From the NCBI GenBank assembly GCA_019120635.1, contig DWUR01000008.1, forward strand, positions 1-64,000: a stretch of DNA of 64,000 bases, read 5' to 3'. The first letter of the stretch is position 1, and every line of letters starts with the position of its first letter. Source of the stretch: Candidatus Corynebacterium intestinavium (GTDB lineage Bacteria > Actinomycetota > Actinomycetes > Mycobacteriales > Mycobacteriaceae). This document shows positions 22,051 through 33,566 of the stretch, in pieces. The notes beneath the pieces are model-generated. The model had not been told where the DNA came from and did not search any database. It worked only from the letters and a program-made list of their open reading frames with translations. The position numbers and the translations under genes are program-made.

Positions 22051-23481
22051 ATGACTCAAGCTGCTGACAAACTGCAATCCGATCAGGAAATCATCGACTC
22101 GATCGGTGCCTACGGCTACGGTTGGCACGATTCCGACGACGCCGGCGCCAGCGCGCGCCGTGGCCTGAACGAGGACGTCGTCCGGGATATTTCTGCCAAG
22201 AAGAACGAGCCGGAGTGGATGCTCGAGCGTCGCCTGAAGGCCCTCGAGATCTTCGACAAGAAGCCCATGCCCACCTGGGGCGCGGATCTGTCTGGCATCG
22301 ATTTCGACCAGATCAAGTACTTCGTCCGCTCCACCGAGCAGCAGGCGACGAGCTGGGAGGACCTGCCGGAGGACATTAAGAACACCTACGACAAGCTGGG
22401 CATCCCAGAGGCGGAGCGCCAGCGCCTCGTCGCCGGTGTCGCCGCGCAGTACGAGTCCGAGGTTGTGTACCACCAGATCCGTGAGGACCTGGAGGAGCAG
22501 GGCGTGATCTTCGTCGACACCGACACCGCCCTGGAGGAGTACCCGGAGCTGTTCAAGGAGTACTTCGGCACCGTGATTCCCGCGGGCGATAACAAGTTCT
22601 CTGCTCTGAACACCGCCGTGTGGTCCGGTGGTTCCTTCATCTACGTGCCACCGGGAGTCCACGTGGACATCCCGCTGCAGGCCTACTTCCGGATCAACAC
22701 GGAGAACATGGGCCAGTTCGAGCGCACGCTCATCATCGTCGACGAGGACGCCTACGTTCACTACGTCGAGGGCTGCACCGCCCCGATCTACAAGACCGAC
22801 TCCCTGCACTCCGCAGTGGTCGAGATCATCGTGAAGAAGGGCGGCCGCTGCCGCTACACGACGATCCAGAACTGGTCGAACAACGTCTACAACCTCGTCA
22901 CGAAGCGCACCAAGTGTGAAGAGGGCGCGACCATGGAGTGGGTCGATGGCAACATCGGCTCCAAGGTCACCATGAAGTACCCGGCCGTGTGGATGACCGG
23001 TCCGCACGCCAAGGGCGAGGTCCTGTCCGTCGCCTTCGCGGGCGAGGGCCAGTTCCAGGACACCGGCGCGAAGATGACCCACATGGCGCCGTACACCAGC
23101 TCCAACATCGTCTCGAAGTCTGTGGCTCGCTCGGGTGGCCGCGCCGCTTACCGTGGCCTGGTCGAGGTTCACCCGAATGCGCACCACTCCGCCTCCCAGG
23201 TTGAGTGTGACGCCCTGCTGGTGGACTCCATCTCCCGGTCGGATACATACCCGTACAACGACATCCGCAACGACCACGTCACCTTGGGCCACGAGGCGAC
23301 CGTCTCCCAGGTCTCCGAGGACCAGCTCTTCTACCTGATGAGCCGCGGTCTCGAGGAGGAAGAGGCGATGGCGATGATCGTTCGTGGCTTCGTGGAGCCA
23401 ATCGCCAAGGAGCTCCCGATGGAGTACGCACTTGAGCTCAACCGTCTGATCGAACTGCAAATGGAAGGATCGGTGGGCTAA
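22051..23481 (+). CDS. sufB: Fe-S cluster assembly protein SufB
   Basis: [35 protein letters not shown]; SufB/D family, 476 aa. Confidence 0.98.
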   Translation: MTQAADKLQSDQEIIDSIGAYGYGWHDSDDAGASARRGLNEDVVRDISAKKNEPEWMLERRLKALEIFDKKPMPTWGADLSGIDFDQIKYFVRSTEQQATSWEDLPEDIKNTYDKLGIPEAERQRLVAGVAAQYESEVVYHQIREDLEEQGVIFVDTDTALEEYPELFKEYFGTVIPAGDNKFSALNTAVWSGGSFIYVPPGVHVDIPLQAYFRINTENMGQFERTLIIVDEDAYVHYVEGCTAPIYKTDSLHSAVVEIIVKKGGRCRYTTIQNWSNNVYNLVTKRTKCEEGATMEWVDGNIGSKVTMKYPAVWMTGPHAKGEVLSVAFAGEGQFQDTGAKMTHMAPYTSSNIVSKSVARSGGRAAYRGLVEVHPNAHHSASQVECDALLVDSISRSDTYPYNDIRNDHVTLGHEATVSQVSEDQLFYLMSRGLEEEEAMAMIVRGFVEPIAKELPMEYALELNRLIELQMEGSVG

Positions 23482-23486
23482 GCCAG

Positions 23487-24704
23487 ATGACCACCTTGGA
23501 AAACGTTCAGAATCAAACCGTCAAGGCGGGAACCGATCACCAGACCAAGGGCGACCGCTTCACCTCCTTCAAGGCTGAGGACTTCGCGATCCCGAAGGGC
23601 CGCGACGAGGACTGGCGCTTCACCCCGCTGCGCCGCCTTCGTGGTCTGCACGACGGCACCGCCGCAGCTCCGACGGACGCCAATGTCGTCATCGAGGTCC
23701 CGGAGAACGCCGGCGACAACGTCTCCGTGACGAAGGTTAACTCCTCCGACCCGCGCGTCGGTCTGGCCGGCGCACCGGTGGACCGCGCCGCAGCCCAGGC
23801 CTGGGAGAACGCACCGGTCGCGGACTACGTCCAGGTCGCGAAGGACACCGCGCTGACCGAGCCGATCGAGATCACGATCACCGGCCCGGGTGAAGATCAG
23901 GTCTCCTACAGCACCCTGGTCGTCGAGCTCGAGCGTCATGCCGAGGCCGTCGTCATCCTGCGCTATCAGGGTTCCGGCGCACACTCCGACAACGTCGAGT
24001 TCGTCGTCGGCGACGGCGCGAAGCTGGTCACCGTGGTGCTTGAGGACTGGGAGGACGACGGCGTCCACCTCTCCAACTCCCACATTCAGGCTGGTCGCGA
24101 CGCCACCGTCCGCCACGCCTACGCGGCATTCGGCGGCGAGATCCTGCGCTCCGTACCGCACGTGCGCTACACCGCACCGGGTGGCGACGTGGAGATGCTG
24201 GGCGTGAACTTCGCCGATGCGAATCAGTACTTCGAGCAGCGCCTGCTGATCGACCACTCCGTCCAGAACTGCCGTTCCAACGTGCTCTACAAGGGTGCTC
24301 TGCAGGGCGACCCGGCCGACGCGGACCGCCCGGCGTCCGAGCGTAAGCGCGATGCCCGCACCGTGTGGATCGGCGACGTTCTGATTCGCCCGGAGGCCAC
24401 CGGGACGGACACCTACGAGACCAATAACAACCTGCTGCTGACCACCGGCGCCCGCGCGGACTCCGTGCCGAACTTGGAGATCCAGACCGGCGAGATCGCA
24501 GGTGCTGGCCACGCTGCCACGGTGGGTCGCTTCGACGACGAGCAGATGTACTACCTGCAGGCCAGAGGCATTCCGGAGGCGCAAGCCAAGATGCTCATCG
24601 TCCGCGGTTTCTTCACCGACGTCATCCGTCGCATCCCGGTGGAGTCCGTCCGCGAGCACCTGGAAGAGCTCGTCGGCAACGAGCTCGAGCGCACCGTCCT
24701 CTAA
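23487..24704 (+). CDS. sufD: Fe-S cluster assembly protein SufD
   Basis: FAIPKGRDEDWRFTPLRRL; GHAATVGRFDDEQMYYLQARGIPEAQAKMLIVRGFF. Confidence 0.97.
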   Translation: MTTLENVQNQTVKAGTDHQTKGDRFTSFKAEDFAIPKGRDEDWRFTPLRRLRGLHDGTAAAPTDANVVIEVPENAGDNVSVTKVNSSDPRVGLAGAPVDRAAAQAWENAPVADYVQVAKDTALTEPIEITITGPGEDQVSYSTLVVELERHAEAVVILRYQGSGAHSDNVEFVVGDGAKLVTVVLEDWEDDGVHLSNSHIQAGRDATVRHAYAAFGGEILRSVPHVRYTAPGGDVEMLGVNFADANQYFEQRLLIDHSVQNCRSNVLYKGALQGDPADADRPASERKRDARTVWIGDVLIRPEATGTDTYETNNNLLLTTGARADSVPNLEIQTGEIAGAGHAATVGRFDDEQMYYLQARGIPEAQAKMLIVRGFFTDVIRRIPVESVREHLEELVGNELERTVL

Positions 24705-24748
24705 CCCGCTAATCCTCCCAAGAATCTTTCAAAGGAAACATCACTAGT

Positions 24749-25510
24749 ATGAGCACTCTTGAGATCAAGAACCTCCACGCCCAGGTCCTGCCCTCGGACG
24801 AGAACGACGAGCCGAAGAAGATCCTCAACGGCGTGAACCTCACCATCAACTCCGGCGAGACCCACGCCATCATGGGGCCGAACGGCTCCGGTAAGTCCAC
24901 CCTGGCCTACGCCATCAGCGGCCACCCGCGCTACGAGGTCACCGAGGGCGAGGTACTGCTCGACGGCGTGAACCTCCTCGACCTGGATGTCGATGAGCGT
25001 GCCCGCGCAGGCCTGTTCCTGGCGATGCAGTACCCGACCGAGGTGCCGGGCGTGTCCATGGCCAACTTCCTGCGCTCCGCAGCCACCGCCACCCGTGGCG
25101 AGGCTCCGAAGCTGCGCGAGTGGGTTAAGGAAGCCCGCGAGGCGATGAAGGAACTGGACATCGACCCGTCCTTCTCCGAGCGTTCCGTCAACGAGGGCTT
25201 CTCCGGCGGCGAGAAGAAGCGCCACGAGGTGCTGCAGCTCGGCCTGCTGAAGCCGAAGTTCGCCATCCTCGATGAGACCGACTCCGGCCTGGACGTCGAC
25301 GCCCTGCGCATCGTCTCTGAAGGCATCAACAACTACCAGGAGCGCGAGAACGGTGGCGTGCTGATGATTACGCACTACCAGCGCATCCTTAACTACGTGA
25401 AGCCGGATCACGTTCACGTCTTCGCTGGTGGCCGCATCGTCACCTCCGGTGGCCCGGAGCTGGCAGAGCAGCTGGAGAACGAGGGCTACGACAAGTTCGT
25501 CAACGCCTAA
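24749..25510 (+). CDS. sufC: Fe-S cluster assembly ATPase SufC
   Basis: IMGPNGSGKSTLAYAISGHPRYEVTEG; FSGGEKKRHEVLQLGLLKPKFAILDETDSGLD. Confidence 0.98.
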   Translation: MSTLEIKNLHAQVLPSDENDEPKKILNGVNLTINSGETHAIMGPNGSGKSTLAYAISGHPRYEVTEGEVLLDGVNLLDLDVDERARAGLFLAMQYPTEVPGVSMANFLRSAATATRGEAPKLREWVKEAREAMKELDIDPSFSERSVNEGFSGGEKKRHEVLQLGLLKPKFAILDETDSGLDVDALRIVSEGINNYQERENGGVLMITHYQRILNYVKPDHVHVFAGGRIVTSGGPELAEQLENEGYDKFVNA

Positions 25511-25525
25511 AGACGCACCGAAAGT

Positions 25526-25555
25526 CCCACCCCGCGACCCCTGGGGTGGGTTTTC
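25526..25555 (+). terminator. Intrinsic-terminator-like hairpin between sufC and sufS
   Basis: CCCACCCCgcgacccctGGGGTGGGTTTTC. Confidence 0.65.
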
Positions 25556-25595
25556 AATCCCCGCAGGAATGCTTCAACCGCGTCACTGCGGATAA

Positions 25596-26867
<1,272 letters not shown>

Positions 26868-26871
26868 CCCC

Positions 26872-26898
26872 GCCACCCGGGTGGCTGCGCTTCTTTTT
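26872..26898 (+). terminator. Intrinsic-terminator-like palindrome between sufS and sufU
   Basis: GCCACCCGGGTGGC perfect palindrome then tgcgcttcTTTTT. Confidence 0.6.
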
Positions 26899-26978
26899 AG
26901 GACGTCAGCGCGCCCGGCGTCGCAGAAGACCTGAACCCAACTACACAACCTCAACATTAAAAACGGTGGTGAAAGTAC

Positions 26979-27446
26979 ATGAGAATGGAACAGATGTACC
27001 AGGAGGTCATCCTGGACCATTACAAGCACCCGGAGCACGCCGGCCTGCGCGAGCCTTATGACGCGGAGGTCTTCCACGTGAACACCTCCTGTGGTGACGA
27101 GCTGACGCTGCGGGTGCACCTGAGCGAGGACCACAAGACGGTTCAGGACATCTCTTACGACGCAGTGGGCTGTTCTATCAGCCAGGCCTCTACCTCCGTG
27201 ATGGCCGATGAGATCGTGGGCCTGCCGGTCACCGAAGCCTTCGCGAAGCTCGCCGAGTTCGAGAAGATGATCACCTCCCGCGGCAAGCTGGAGGGCGATG
27301 AGGACCTCATCGGCGACGGCATCGCCTTTAGCGGTGTCTCCAAGTATCCGGCCCGAGTGAAGTGCGCGTTGCTGGGATGGAAGGCCTTCGAGGCCGCCGC
27401 GATCGACGCGGGCGTCTCCCCGCCCGAGCAGTCCGAAGACGCTTAG
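26979..27446 (+). CDS. sufU: Fe-S scaffold/sulfurtransferase SufU (NifU-like)
   Basis: MYQEVILDHYKHPEHAGL; GCSISQASTSVMADEI. Confidence 0.96.
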   Translation: MRMEQMYQEVILDHYKHPEHAGLREPYDAEVFHVNTSCGDELTLRVHLSEDHKTVQDISYDAVGCSISQASTSVMADEIVGLPVTEAFAKLAEFEKMITSRGKLEGDEDLIGDGIAFSGVSKYPARVKCALLGWKAFEAAAIDAGVSPPEQSEDA

Positions 27447-27529
27447 CGACTAACGCCATTACCCATTAACCGACAATCCACCGTTTCTTTCACGGCACTT
27501 AAGCCCAAACCCCCAAAGCGAGGAAAGCA

Positions 27530-27934
27530 ATGTCTGAACAGAACCCTTCCAGCCCGGAGATGGACCCGTCGCCGCTCAACGAGGTCCCGGAGCCGCCGGC
27601 GAACCCGAGCCCGGAGGATCTTGAGCGTTACGGCAAGATCGAGGAGTGCCTGCTGGACGTCATCGACCCGGAGCTGGGCATCAACGTCGTTGACCTTGGC
27701 TTGGTCTACGACGTCTGGGATGAGGGCAAGACCGTCATGATCAACATGACGCTGACCTCCCCGGCCTGCCCGCTGCACGACATGATTGAGGACCAGGCGC
27801 AGACCGCGGTGCTGAGCACGCTCCAGGAGTACGAGGACCTGCAGATCAACTGGGTCTGGACCCCGGCCTGGGGCCCGCAGATGATCAACGAGGAAGGCCG
27901 CGAGCAGCTGCGTTACCTCGGCTTCTCGGTCTAG
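27530..27934 (+). CDS. sufT: SufT / MIP18 (DUF59) family metal-sulfur cluster biosynthesis protein
   Basis: IEECLLDVIDPELGINVVDLGLVYDV; MTLTSPACPLHDMIEDQ. Confidence 0.93.
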   Translation: MSEQNPSSPEMDPSPLNEVPEPPANPSPEDLERYGKIEECLLDVIDPELGINVVDLGLVYDVWDEGKTVMINMTLTSPACPLHDMIEDQAQTAVLSTLQEYEDLQINWVWTPAWGPQMINEEGREQLRYLGFSV

Positions 27935-29178
27935 CCACGCTGCAGGCCGAAGCGCAGGTAGCGCCAGGGGCGGCGATAGAGGGGGAGTAACACCGGGTGA
28001 GTCCACCCGGTGTTTTTCCTTAGCCGCCACATTGTCCGGGCGGTGCGCAGCCCGCTGCGTCCCGAGAGGTAGGCCAGCTGGTCGGCGGTGGGCAGGGAGA
28101 AGAAGGCGGCGAAGAAGCTCTGGACGTCCGTGGTGTTGGCCTCGGCGAGCAGCAGGGATCCGATGCGCCGCAGGGCCCGGGCGAGGGTCACGTTCGCTCG
28201 GCGGGCCAGCCCCATACAGCTCAAACCAACGCGCCTGATCCCGGTAGGCGCCAATTCCGCACGGTCGAGGAAGTCATCCACCTCCTGCAGCGCCGTGCCG
28301 ACCGAATAGCCGGTCGCGGGATGGATAAAGCCGGCTCGGGCACCGAAGGTGTGCACCGCTGAGCCAGCAGCGGTGGTGCCCATGGGGATGGCAACGAGCT
28401 CTTCATCGGCGATCTCCAGCTTCTCGCGCCAGACCTCGCCCTGGAGGCTAGCCAACCGAGAGTCGAGCCGGGAGCGCAGCAGGGCGTAATCGGACTCTGT
28501 GGGGCGGGAGGTGCTTGCCAGGATCGTCTCCTCAGCCAGCCAGCCTTCAGGGAGGCGCTGGACGTAGAGGAAGCTGGGCTTGGCGCCATCGGGTTCCGCC
28601 GCGGGGGAGGCGGTCCAGTCCATGAGGGTCGGGGTGGTTAGCGCCTCGGACAGCGTGGCGCTGGACCCACGCACCGGGCGAAGCACGTAGCCCACCGCGA
28701 TCTGCCACAGCGCGCCACCGGTCGCGGCCCCGCGGCAGTCCACCGTGAGCCCCGGCAAGTCGGAGAATTGCTCCTCGGTGATGGCTTCGGCATGCAGGCT
28801 TCCCCCGGTGCGCTCTACCGCCTCAGCCGCCGCCGTGCGCAGGCCGTCCTTGGACATCATGCGGTAGCAAAAGCCCAGCGGCGTGGTGGACCCCGGGGTG
28901 GGGGTCACGCGGATGGATTCGGCGGGGGAAAAGATGCTGCCCGCCCAATCGGGGATCTCCGGGGCGAAGGCTCCATAGGTGGCGGGCCAGGCTGGCCACG
29001 CGTCCGCCCCTGCTGCCTCCGGACGAGAACCGGGGTCGTAGCCGTGCACCTGCCAGCCACGCTCGGCGGCCCGCAGCGCGAGGATCGCACCCGCTGGTCC
29101 CAAACCAATGACGTTGATTCGGCGCGGACCGGCACCCCGGGCGGGCGCCGCCGGGGCTGCGCTAATACTCCAGCTCAT
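27931..29178 (-). CDS. Lycopene-cyclase-family FAD-dependent protein
   Basis: GLGPAGAILALRAAERGWQVHGYDP dinucleotide fold; MGTTAAGSAVHTFGARAGFIHPATGYSV motif characteristic of lycopene beta/epsilon cyclases (CrtL type). Confidence 0.75.
   Translation of the reverse strand: MSWSISAAPAAPARGAGPRRINVIGLGPAGAILALRAAERGWQVHGYDPGSRPEAAGADAWPAWPATYGAFAPEIPDWAGSIFSPAESIRVTPTPGSTTPLGFCYRMMSKDGLRTAAAEAVERTGGSLHAEAITEEQFSDLPGLTVDCRGAATGGALWQIAVGYVLRPVRGSSATLSEALTTPTLMDWTASPAAEPDGAKPSFLYVQRLPEGWLAEETILASTSRPTESDYALLRSRLDSRLASLQGEVWREKLEIADEELVAIPMGTTAAGSAVHTFGARAGFIHPATGYSVGTALQEVDDFLDRAELAPTGIRRVGLSCMGLARRANVTLARALRRIGSLLLAEANTTDVQSFFAAFFSLPTADQLAYLSGRSGLRTARTMWRLRKNTGWTHPVLLPLYRRPWRYLRFGLQRG
27989..28017 (+). 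terminator. Rho-independent terminator for suf operon, lying inside the antisense lycopene-cyclase-like CDS
   Basis: AACACCGGGTGagtcCACCCGGTGTTTTT. Confidence 0.85.
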
Positions 29179-29222
29179 GCCCCCAATCTAGCCAAGGGCC
29201 GAGCAGTGTTAGGGTATTGCCT

Positions 29223-30854
29223 GTGATTGTGACGAAGGATCTGGAAGTTCGGGTGGGCGCGCGCACCCTCCTCACCGCCCCCGGCGAGCACCTGCGGGTG
29301 CAGCCGGGCGACCGCATCGCGCTGGTGGGCCGCAACGGGGCCGGGAAGACCACCACGATGCGGATCCTGGCGGGGGAGACCGAGCCTTATGGCGGCAGTG
29401 TCGTCAGTTCCGGGGAGCTGGGCTACCTGCCGCAGGACTCGAAGGAAGGGGACATCGAGCAAACGGCCCGGGACCGCGTCCTCTCGGCCCGCGGGCTCGA
29501 CCGGATTCGTCAGTCCATGGAGCGCCAGCAGGAGATCATGGAGACCGCGACGACGGACTCCAAGCGCGATGCTGCGATCCGCAAGTACTCCCGGCTGGAG
29601 GAGCAGTACCACTCGCTGGGTGGCTACGAGGCCAACGCCGAAGCCGCCCGCATCTGCGACGCGCTGGGACTGCCGGAACGAGTGCTCGACCAGCAGCTGA
29701 AGACCCTCTCGGGTGGACAGCGCCGCCGCGTGGAGCTCGCCCAGATCCTCTTCGCCGCCACGGCCGGCTCCGGGCGATCCAAGACCACCCTGCTGCTCGA
29801 CGAGCCGACCAACCACCTGGACTCGGATTCCATCGCCTGGCTGAAGGACTTTCTCTCCAAGCACGAGGGTGGGCTGATCATGATCTCCCACGACGTCGAG
29901 CTCATCGAGGCGGTCTGCAACCGCGTCTGGTTCCTCGACGCGGTCCGCGCCGAGGCGGATGTCTACAACATGGGATGGAAGAAGTACCTGGACGCCCGCG
30001 CCCTGGACGAGGCGCGTCGACGTCGGGAACGGGCCAACGCGGAGAAGAAGGCCTCCGCGCTGAAGAAGCAGGCGGATAAGTTCGGGGCGAAGGCGAACAA
30101 GGCCCGCGCCGCCAAGCAGATGGTGGCCCGCGCCGACCGGATGCTGGACCAACTGGACGAGGTGCGCGTCGAGGATAAGGTCGCCTCGATCCGTTTCCCG
30201 AAACCTGCGCCCTGTGGCAAGACCCCGCTATTCGCCAAGGGGCTGACCAAGATGTACGGCTCCCTGGAGGTCTTCGCGGGCGTAGACCTGGCGATCGACA
30301 AGGGCAGCCGCGTCGTCGTCCTGGGCTTCAACGGTGCCGGTAAGACCACGCTGCTGAAGCTCCTGGCCGGGGTGGAGCGCACGGACGGGGAGGGTGGCAT
30401 CGTCACGGGCCACGGCCTCAAGATCGGCTACTTCGCCCAGGAGCACGACACCATCGACGGGGAAAAGTCCGTGTGGCAGAACGCCATCGACGCCTGCCCC
30501 GACGCCGATGAGCAGGAGCTGCGCAGCCTGCTTGGCGCGTTCATGTTTTCCGGGGAGAAGCTGGACCAGCCGGCGGGCACGCTCTCGGGCGGTGAGAAGA
30601 CTCGCCTGGCGCTGGCCACGCTGGTCTCCTCCCGCGCGAACGTGCTCCTGCTCGACGAGCCGACGAATAACCTGGACCCGCAGTCCCGCGAGCAGGTCCT
30701 GGACGCGCTGCGCACCTACGAGGGCGCGGTGGTGCTGGTGACCCACGACCCGGGTGCTGTGCGGGCCCTGGAGCCGGAGCGGGTCATCGTTCTACCTGAT
30801 GGGGTGGAGGACCTGTGGAACGACGAGTACATGGAGATCGTCGAGCTGGTCTAA
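29223..30854 (+). CDS. ABC-F family ATPase
   Basis: Two ABC domains: LVGRNGAGKTTTMR, LSGGQRRRVELAQ, LLLDEPTNHLD; GFNGAGKTTLLK, LSGGEKTRLALA, LLLDEPTNNLD; GTG start with TAGGGT -10 13 nt upstream. Confidence 0.95.
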   Translation: MIVTKDLEVRVGARTLLTAPGEHLRVQPGDRIALVGRNGAGKTTTMRILAGETEPYGGSVVSSGELGYLPQDSKEGDIEQTARDRVLSARGLDRIRQSMERQQEIMETATTDSKRDAAIRKYSRLEEQYHSLGGYEANAEAARICDALGLPERVLDQQLKTLSGGQRRRVELAQILFAATAGSGRSKTTLLLDEPTNHLDSDSIAWLKDFLSKHEGGLIMISHDVELIEAVCNRVWFLDAVRAEADVYNMGWKKYLDARALDEARRRRERANAEKKASALKKQADKFGAKANKARAAKQMVARADRMLDQLDEVRVEDKVASIRFPKPAPCGKTPLFAKGLTKMYGSLEVFAGVDLAIDKGSRVVVLGFNGAGKTTLLKLLAGVERTDGEGGIVTGHGLKIGYFAQEHDTIDGEKSVWQNAIDACPDADEQELRSLLGAFMFSGEKLDQPAGTLSGGEKTRLALATLVSSRANVLLLDEPTNNLDPQSREQVLDALRTYEGAVVLVTHDPGAVRALEPERVIVLPDGVEDLWNDEYMEIVELV

Positions 30855-30893
30855 GCGCCGACGTCGCTGGTCGGCTGGGCTGCTGGTCGGCGC
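30855..30893 (+). terminator. Hairpin 3' of ABC-F gene
   Basis: GCGCCGAC ... GTCGGCGC perfect 8-bp stem beginning right after the stop; no T-tract. Confidence 0.45.
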
Positions 30894-30917
30894 GGGACGC
30901 CGGCTCGCCGGTGGGGC

Positions 30918-31613
30918 TTACCAGGACCAACTGTTCGGCATGCGCCAGTTGCGCTCAGCGAGGTTGAAGGCGGCTTCGCGCTGCTTCTCCGTCAGCCCCG
31001 AGTCCAGCGCCGCGTGGGTCTGACCGGGGCGGCGGCTGATGCCGACGATCGCCCAGCGGTTATTGTTCCAGCCATCTACCGTGGCATCTTCCGCCGAGCT
31101 CGCCATGCTGAAACGTGTGCGGTACCAATCGGGGTTGCGCTTCATCTGAAACTCGAAGGAATGCATCTCCTTCAGCGAACCATCGGGGTGCAGCACTTTC
31201 AGCGGTGCCCGGTAGTAGTAATAAAACGTCCGACCAGAGTCCCGGGAGCTGCTGACATCGGTGCGGCAGTGATAGAACTGCCCGACCAACGCAGGGTAGT
31301 AGTCGATCCAGCCATTCTTCCAGGCCGTGACGATCCGCCTGCGCCGGGAAACGGCGCGTGAGATCGCGTACGCCCCGACGAGGACAAAGATGCTGCCGAG
31401 GGCTGCGAAACCGATGTCGATGACGTCGAATTTATCGCGCCATGACCCGGTATCACTCAGACCGCTGAGCAGGAAACGGAAGCCAATCAGCGCGAACAGG
31501 CCGCCGAAGAGCACGAAGATCAGGAAGAAAGCGATGCGTCCGGGCAGCGCGCCCCGGTAGGGTCCGGGGCCGGCCGCTTTCACTGCCTCGAAGACTCCGC
31601 TGTGGTCCCGCAT
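30918..31613 (-). CDS. Conserved hypothetical membrane protein (DUF3592-like)
   Basis: Two hydrophobic segments, then soluble domain with YYYYRAPLKVLHPDGSLKEMHSFEF. Confidence 0.65.
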   Translation of the reverse strand: MRDHSGVFEAVKAAGPGPYRGALPGRIAFFLIFVLFGGLFALIGFRFLLSGLSDTGSWRDKFDVIDIGFAALGSIFVLVGAYAISRAVSRRRRIVTAWKNGWIDYYPALVGQFYHCRTDVSSSRDSGRTFYYYYRAPLKVLHPDGSLKEMHSFEFQMKRNPDWYRTRFSMASSAEDATVDGWNNNRWAIVGISRRPGQTHAALDSGLTEKQREAAFNLAERNWRMPNSWSW

Positions 31614-31702
31614 TGGGTGGGGCTGGCGTAGTAGTCCTCGTCTCGCTCAGGCACCAGCGGGTTCTCCAACCCGGATTTGAACTTCAGTTGTGTGCGCGGC
31701 AT
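31580..31702 (-). CDS. Small hypothetical ORF (40 aa) overlapping the start of the 30918-31613 gene
   Basis: MPRTQLKFKSGLENPLVPERDEDYYASPTQCGTTAESSRQ; 34-nt overlap suggests coupling or a split N-terminus. Confidence 0.3.
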   Translation of the reverse strand: MPRTQLKFKSGLENPLVPERDEDYYASPTQCGTTAESSRQ

Positions 31703-31797
31703 GCGCGTCGGCTGCGTCAAAGCTGTGGACCCCTCGTCGCTGTGAAGTAGACAACAAAGTGTCCCCAGGATACGCCGTGATCCAACCACCGACACGC

Positions 31798-31855
31798 AAA
31801 AAACGGGCAAGTCCAAGCACGGCTTGGCTTTATGCACGGTGCTTGGCCCTGCCCG
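31798..31855 (-). terminator. Long terminator hairpin downstream of the PFL-family gene
   Basis: On minus strand CGGGCA-ggg-CCAAGCAC...GTGCTTGG-act-TGCCCG-TTTTTT. Confidence 0.85.
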
Positions 31856-31864
31856 CGAGGCTCG

Positions 31865-33229
31865 CTAGTTGCGGAAGCCGTGCACCGGGGCAGGGATGAA
31901 ACCGCCGCGGTGGACGAAGGCGTCGTTGCCTTTCGCGTTCACCGGGATGACCGGGGCGTAGCCCAGCAGGCCACCAAAGTTGACCTCATCGCCCGGCTTC
32001 GTGCCCGGCACTGGGATGAGGCGAGCGGCGGTGGTCTTATGGTTCATCACGCCGATGGCGGCCTCGTCGGCAATCATGCCGGCGATGAGCTCCGCCGAGG
32101 TATCACCCGGGATAGCGATCATGTCGAAGCCGACGGAGCAGATGCTGGTCATGGCCTCGAGCTTGTCCATGTTGATGGACCCCTCGCGCACAGCGTCGAT
32201 CATGCCCTTGTCCTCGGAAACCGGGATGAAGGAGCCGGACAGCCCGCCCACGCGAGAGCAGGCCATCATGCCACCCTTCTTCACCGCGTCATTGAGCAGG
32301 GCCAGTGCTGCGGTCGTGCCGTGGGTACCGACCTGGTCCAGGCCCATGCTCTCGAGCACGTGGGCCACCGAGTCTCCCACCTCGGCGGTCGGGGCGAGGG
32401 AGAGGTCGACGATGCCGAAGGGTACGCCGAGGCGCTCAGCAGCCATCGTGCCGACCAGCTGGCCCGCGCGGGTAATCTTGAAGGCAGCCTTCTTAATCTC
32501 CTCGGCGATCTCGTTGAGGGAGGCACCAGCCATCGGGGCGATAGCGCTGTTCACCACGCCCGGGCCGGAAACGCCGACGGAGATCACCGTGTCCGGCTCC
32601 TCGATGCCGTGGAAGGCACCCGCCATGAACGGGTTGTCGCCGACAGCGTTGGCGAAGACCACCAGCTTCGCACAGGCGATGGAGGACTCGTCCTTGGTCA
32701 GCTCGGCTGCCTCCTTGACCACCCGGCCCATCAGGCCGACGGCATCCATGTTCACCCCGGCACGGGAGGTCGCGACGTTAACCGAGCCGCAGACCGCGCC
32801 GGTGGTGGACAGCGCCTCGGGGATGGAGCGGATGAGCCGCTCATCTGAGGTTGTCGCGCCCTTCTCGACGAGGGCGGAGTAACCACCGACGAAGTTCACG
32901 CCCAGCTCGCCGGCGGCGCGATCCAGCGCCTTGGCGATCTCCACCGGATTGCCCTCCACGCCGGCGGCGACGAGGGAGACGGGGGAGACGGAGACACGCT
33001 TGTTCACAATCGGGATCCCGAGCTCGCGCTCGATGCCCTCACACACGGGCACCAGGTCGCGGGCGCGCTCGGTCACGCGATCGTAGACCGCCTGCGCCGT
33101 GGCCTCCATGGTGGAGCGGGTGCAGCCAATGAGCGAGATGCCCATCGTGACCGTGCGGATATCCAGGCGGTAGTCCTCGATCATCCGGATGACCTCGAGG
33201 AAGCGGGTAGAAGAGAATTCGAAGTTCAC
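31865..33229 (-). CDS. PFL (UPF0210) family protein
   Basis: [36 protein letters not shown]; paired with ACT-domain gene. Confidence 0.93.
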   Translation of the reverse strand: MNFEFSSTRFLEVIRMIEDYRLDIRTVTMGISLIGCTRSTMEATAQAVYDRVTERARDLVPVCEGIERELGIPIVNKRVSVSPVSLVAAGVEGNPVEIAKALDRAAGELGVNFVGGYSALVEKGATTSDERLIRSIPEALSTTGAVCGSVNVATSRAGVNMDAVGLMGRVVKEAAELTKDESSIACAKLVVFANAVGDNPFMAGAFHGIEEPDTVISVGVSGPGVVNSAIAPMAGASLNEIAEEIKKAAFKITRAGQLVGTMAAERLGVPFGIVDLSLAPTAEVGDSVAHVLESMGLDQVGTHGTTAALALLNDAVKKGGMMACSRVGGLSGSFIPVSEDKGMIDAVREGSINMDKLEAMTSICSVGFDMIAIPGDTSAELIAGMIADEAAIGVMNHKTTAARLIPVPGTKPGDEVNFGGLLGYAPVIPVNAKGNDAFVHRGGFIPAPVHGFRN

Positions 33230-33240
33230 GCCGCGCCGCC

Positions 33241-33510
33241 TTAAATATCGTTGATGGCGCTAAACAGGGCTTCGGACTGGATGCGTACCACCATGCCCAG
33301 CGGCTGGCCCGCGGTATCAAAGGCCTCCTGGAGGGCACCCATATCCACGTCTGTTTCCGGCAATTCCACGCGCATGATCATGGTGAAGAAGTCATCCATG
33401 ATGGTCTGGGAGACGTCGACGATATTCAGGCCCTCGTCGGCTGCCGCCTTCGCGACGGCGGCGATAACACCGGGGCGATCCTTGCCGGTAGTGGTAATGA
33501 TTGCATACAT
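33241..33510 (-). CDS. ACT domain-containing protein (UPF0237)
   Basis: [46 protein letters not shown]. Confidence 0.94.
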   Translation of the reverse strand: MYAIITTTGKDRPGVIAAVAKAAADEGLNIVDVSQTIMDDFFTMIMRVELPETDVDMGALQEAFDTAGQPLGMVVRIQSEALFSAINDI

Positions 33511-33566
33511 GCGGCCAGTATAGACCTGGAAAAATGCACCTAGAAAAGGGGTGTAGGGTGGGCGCC

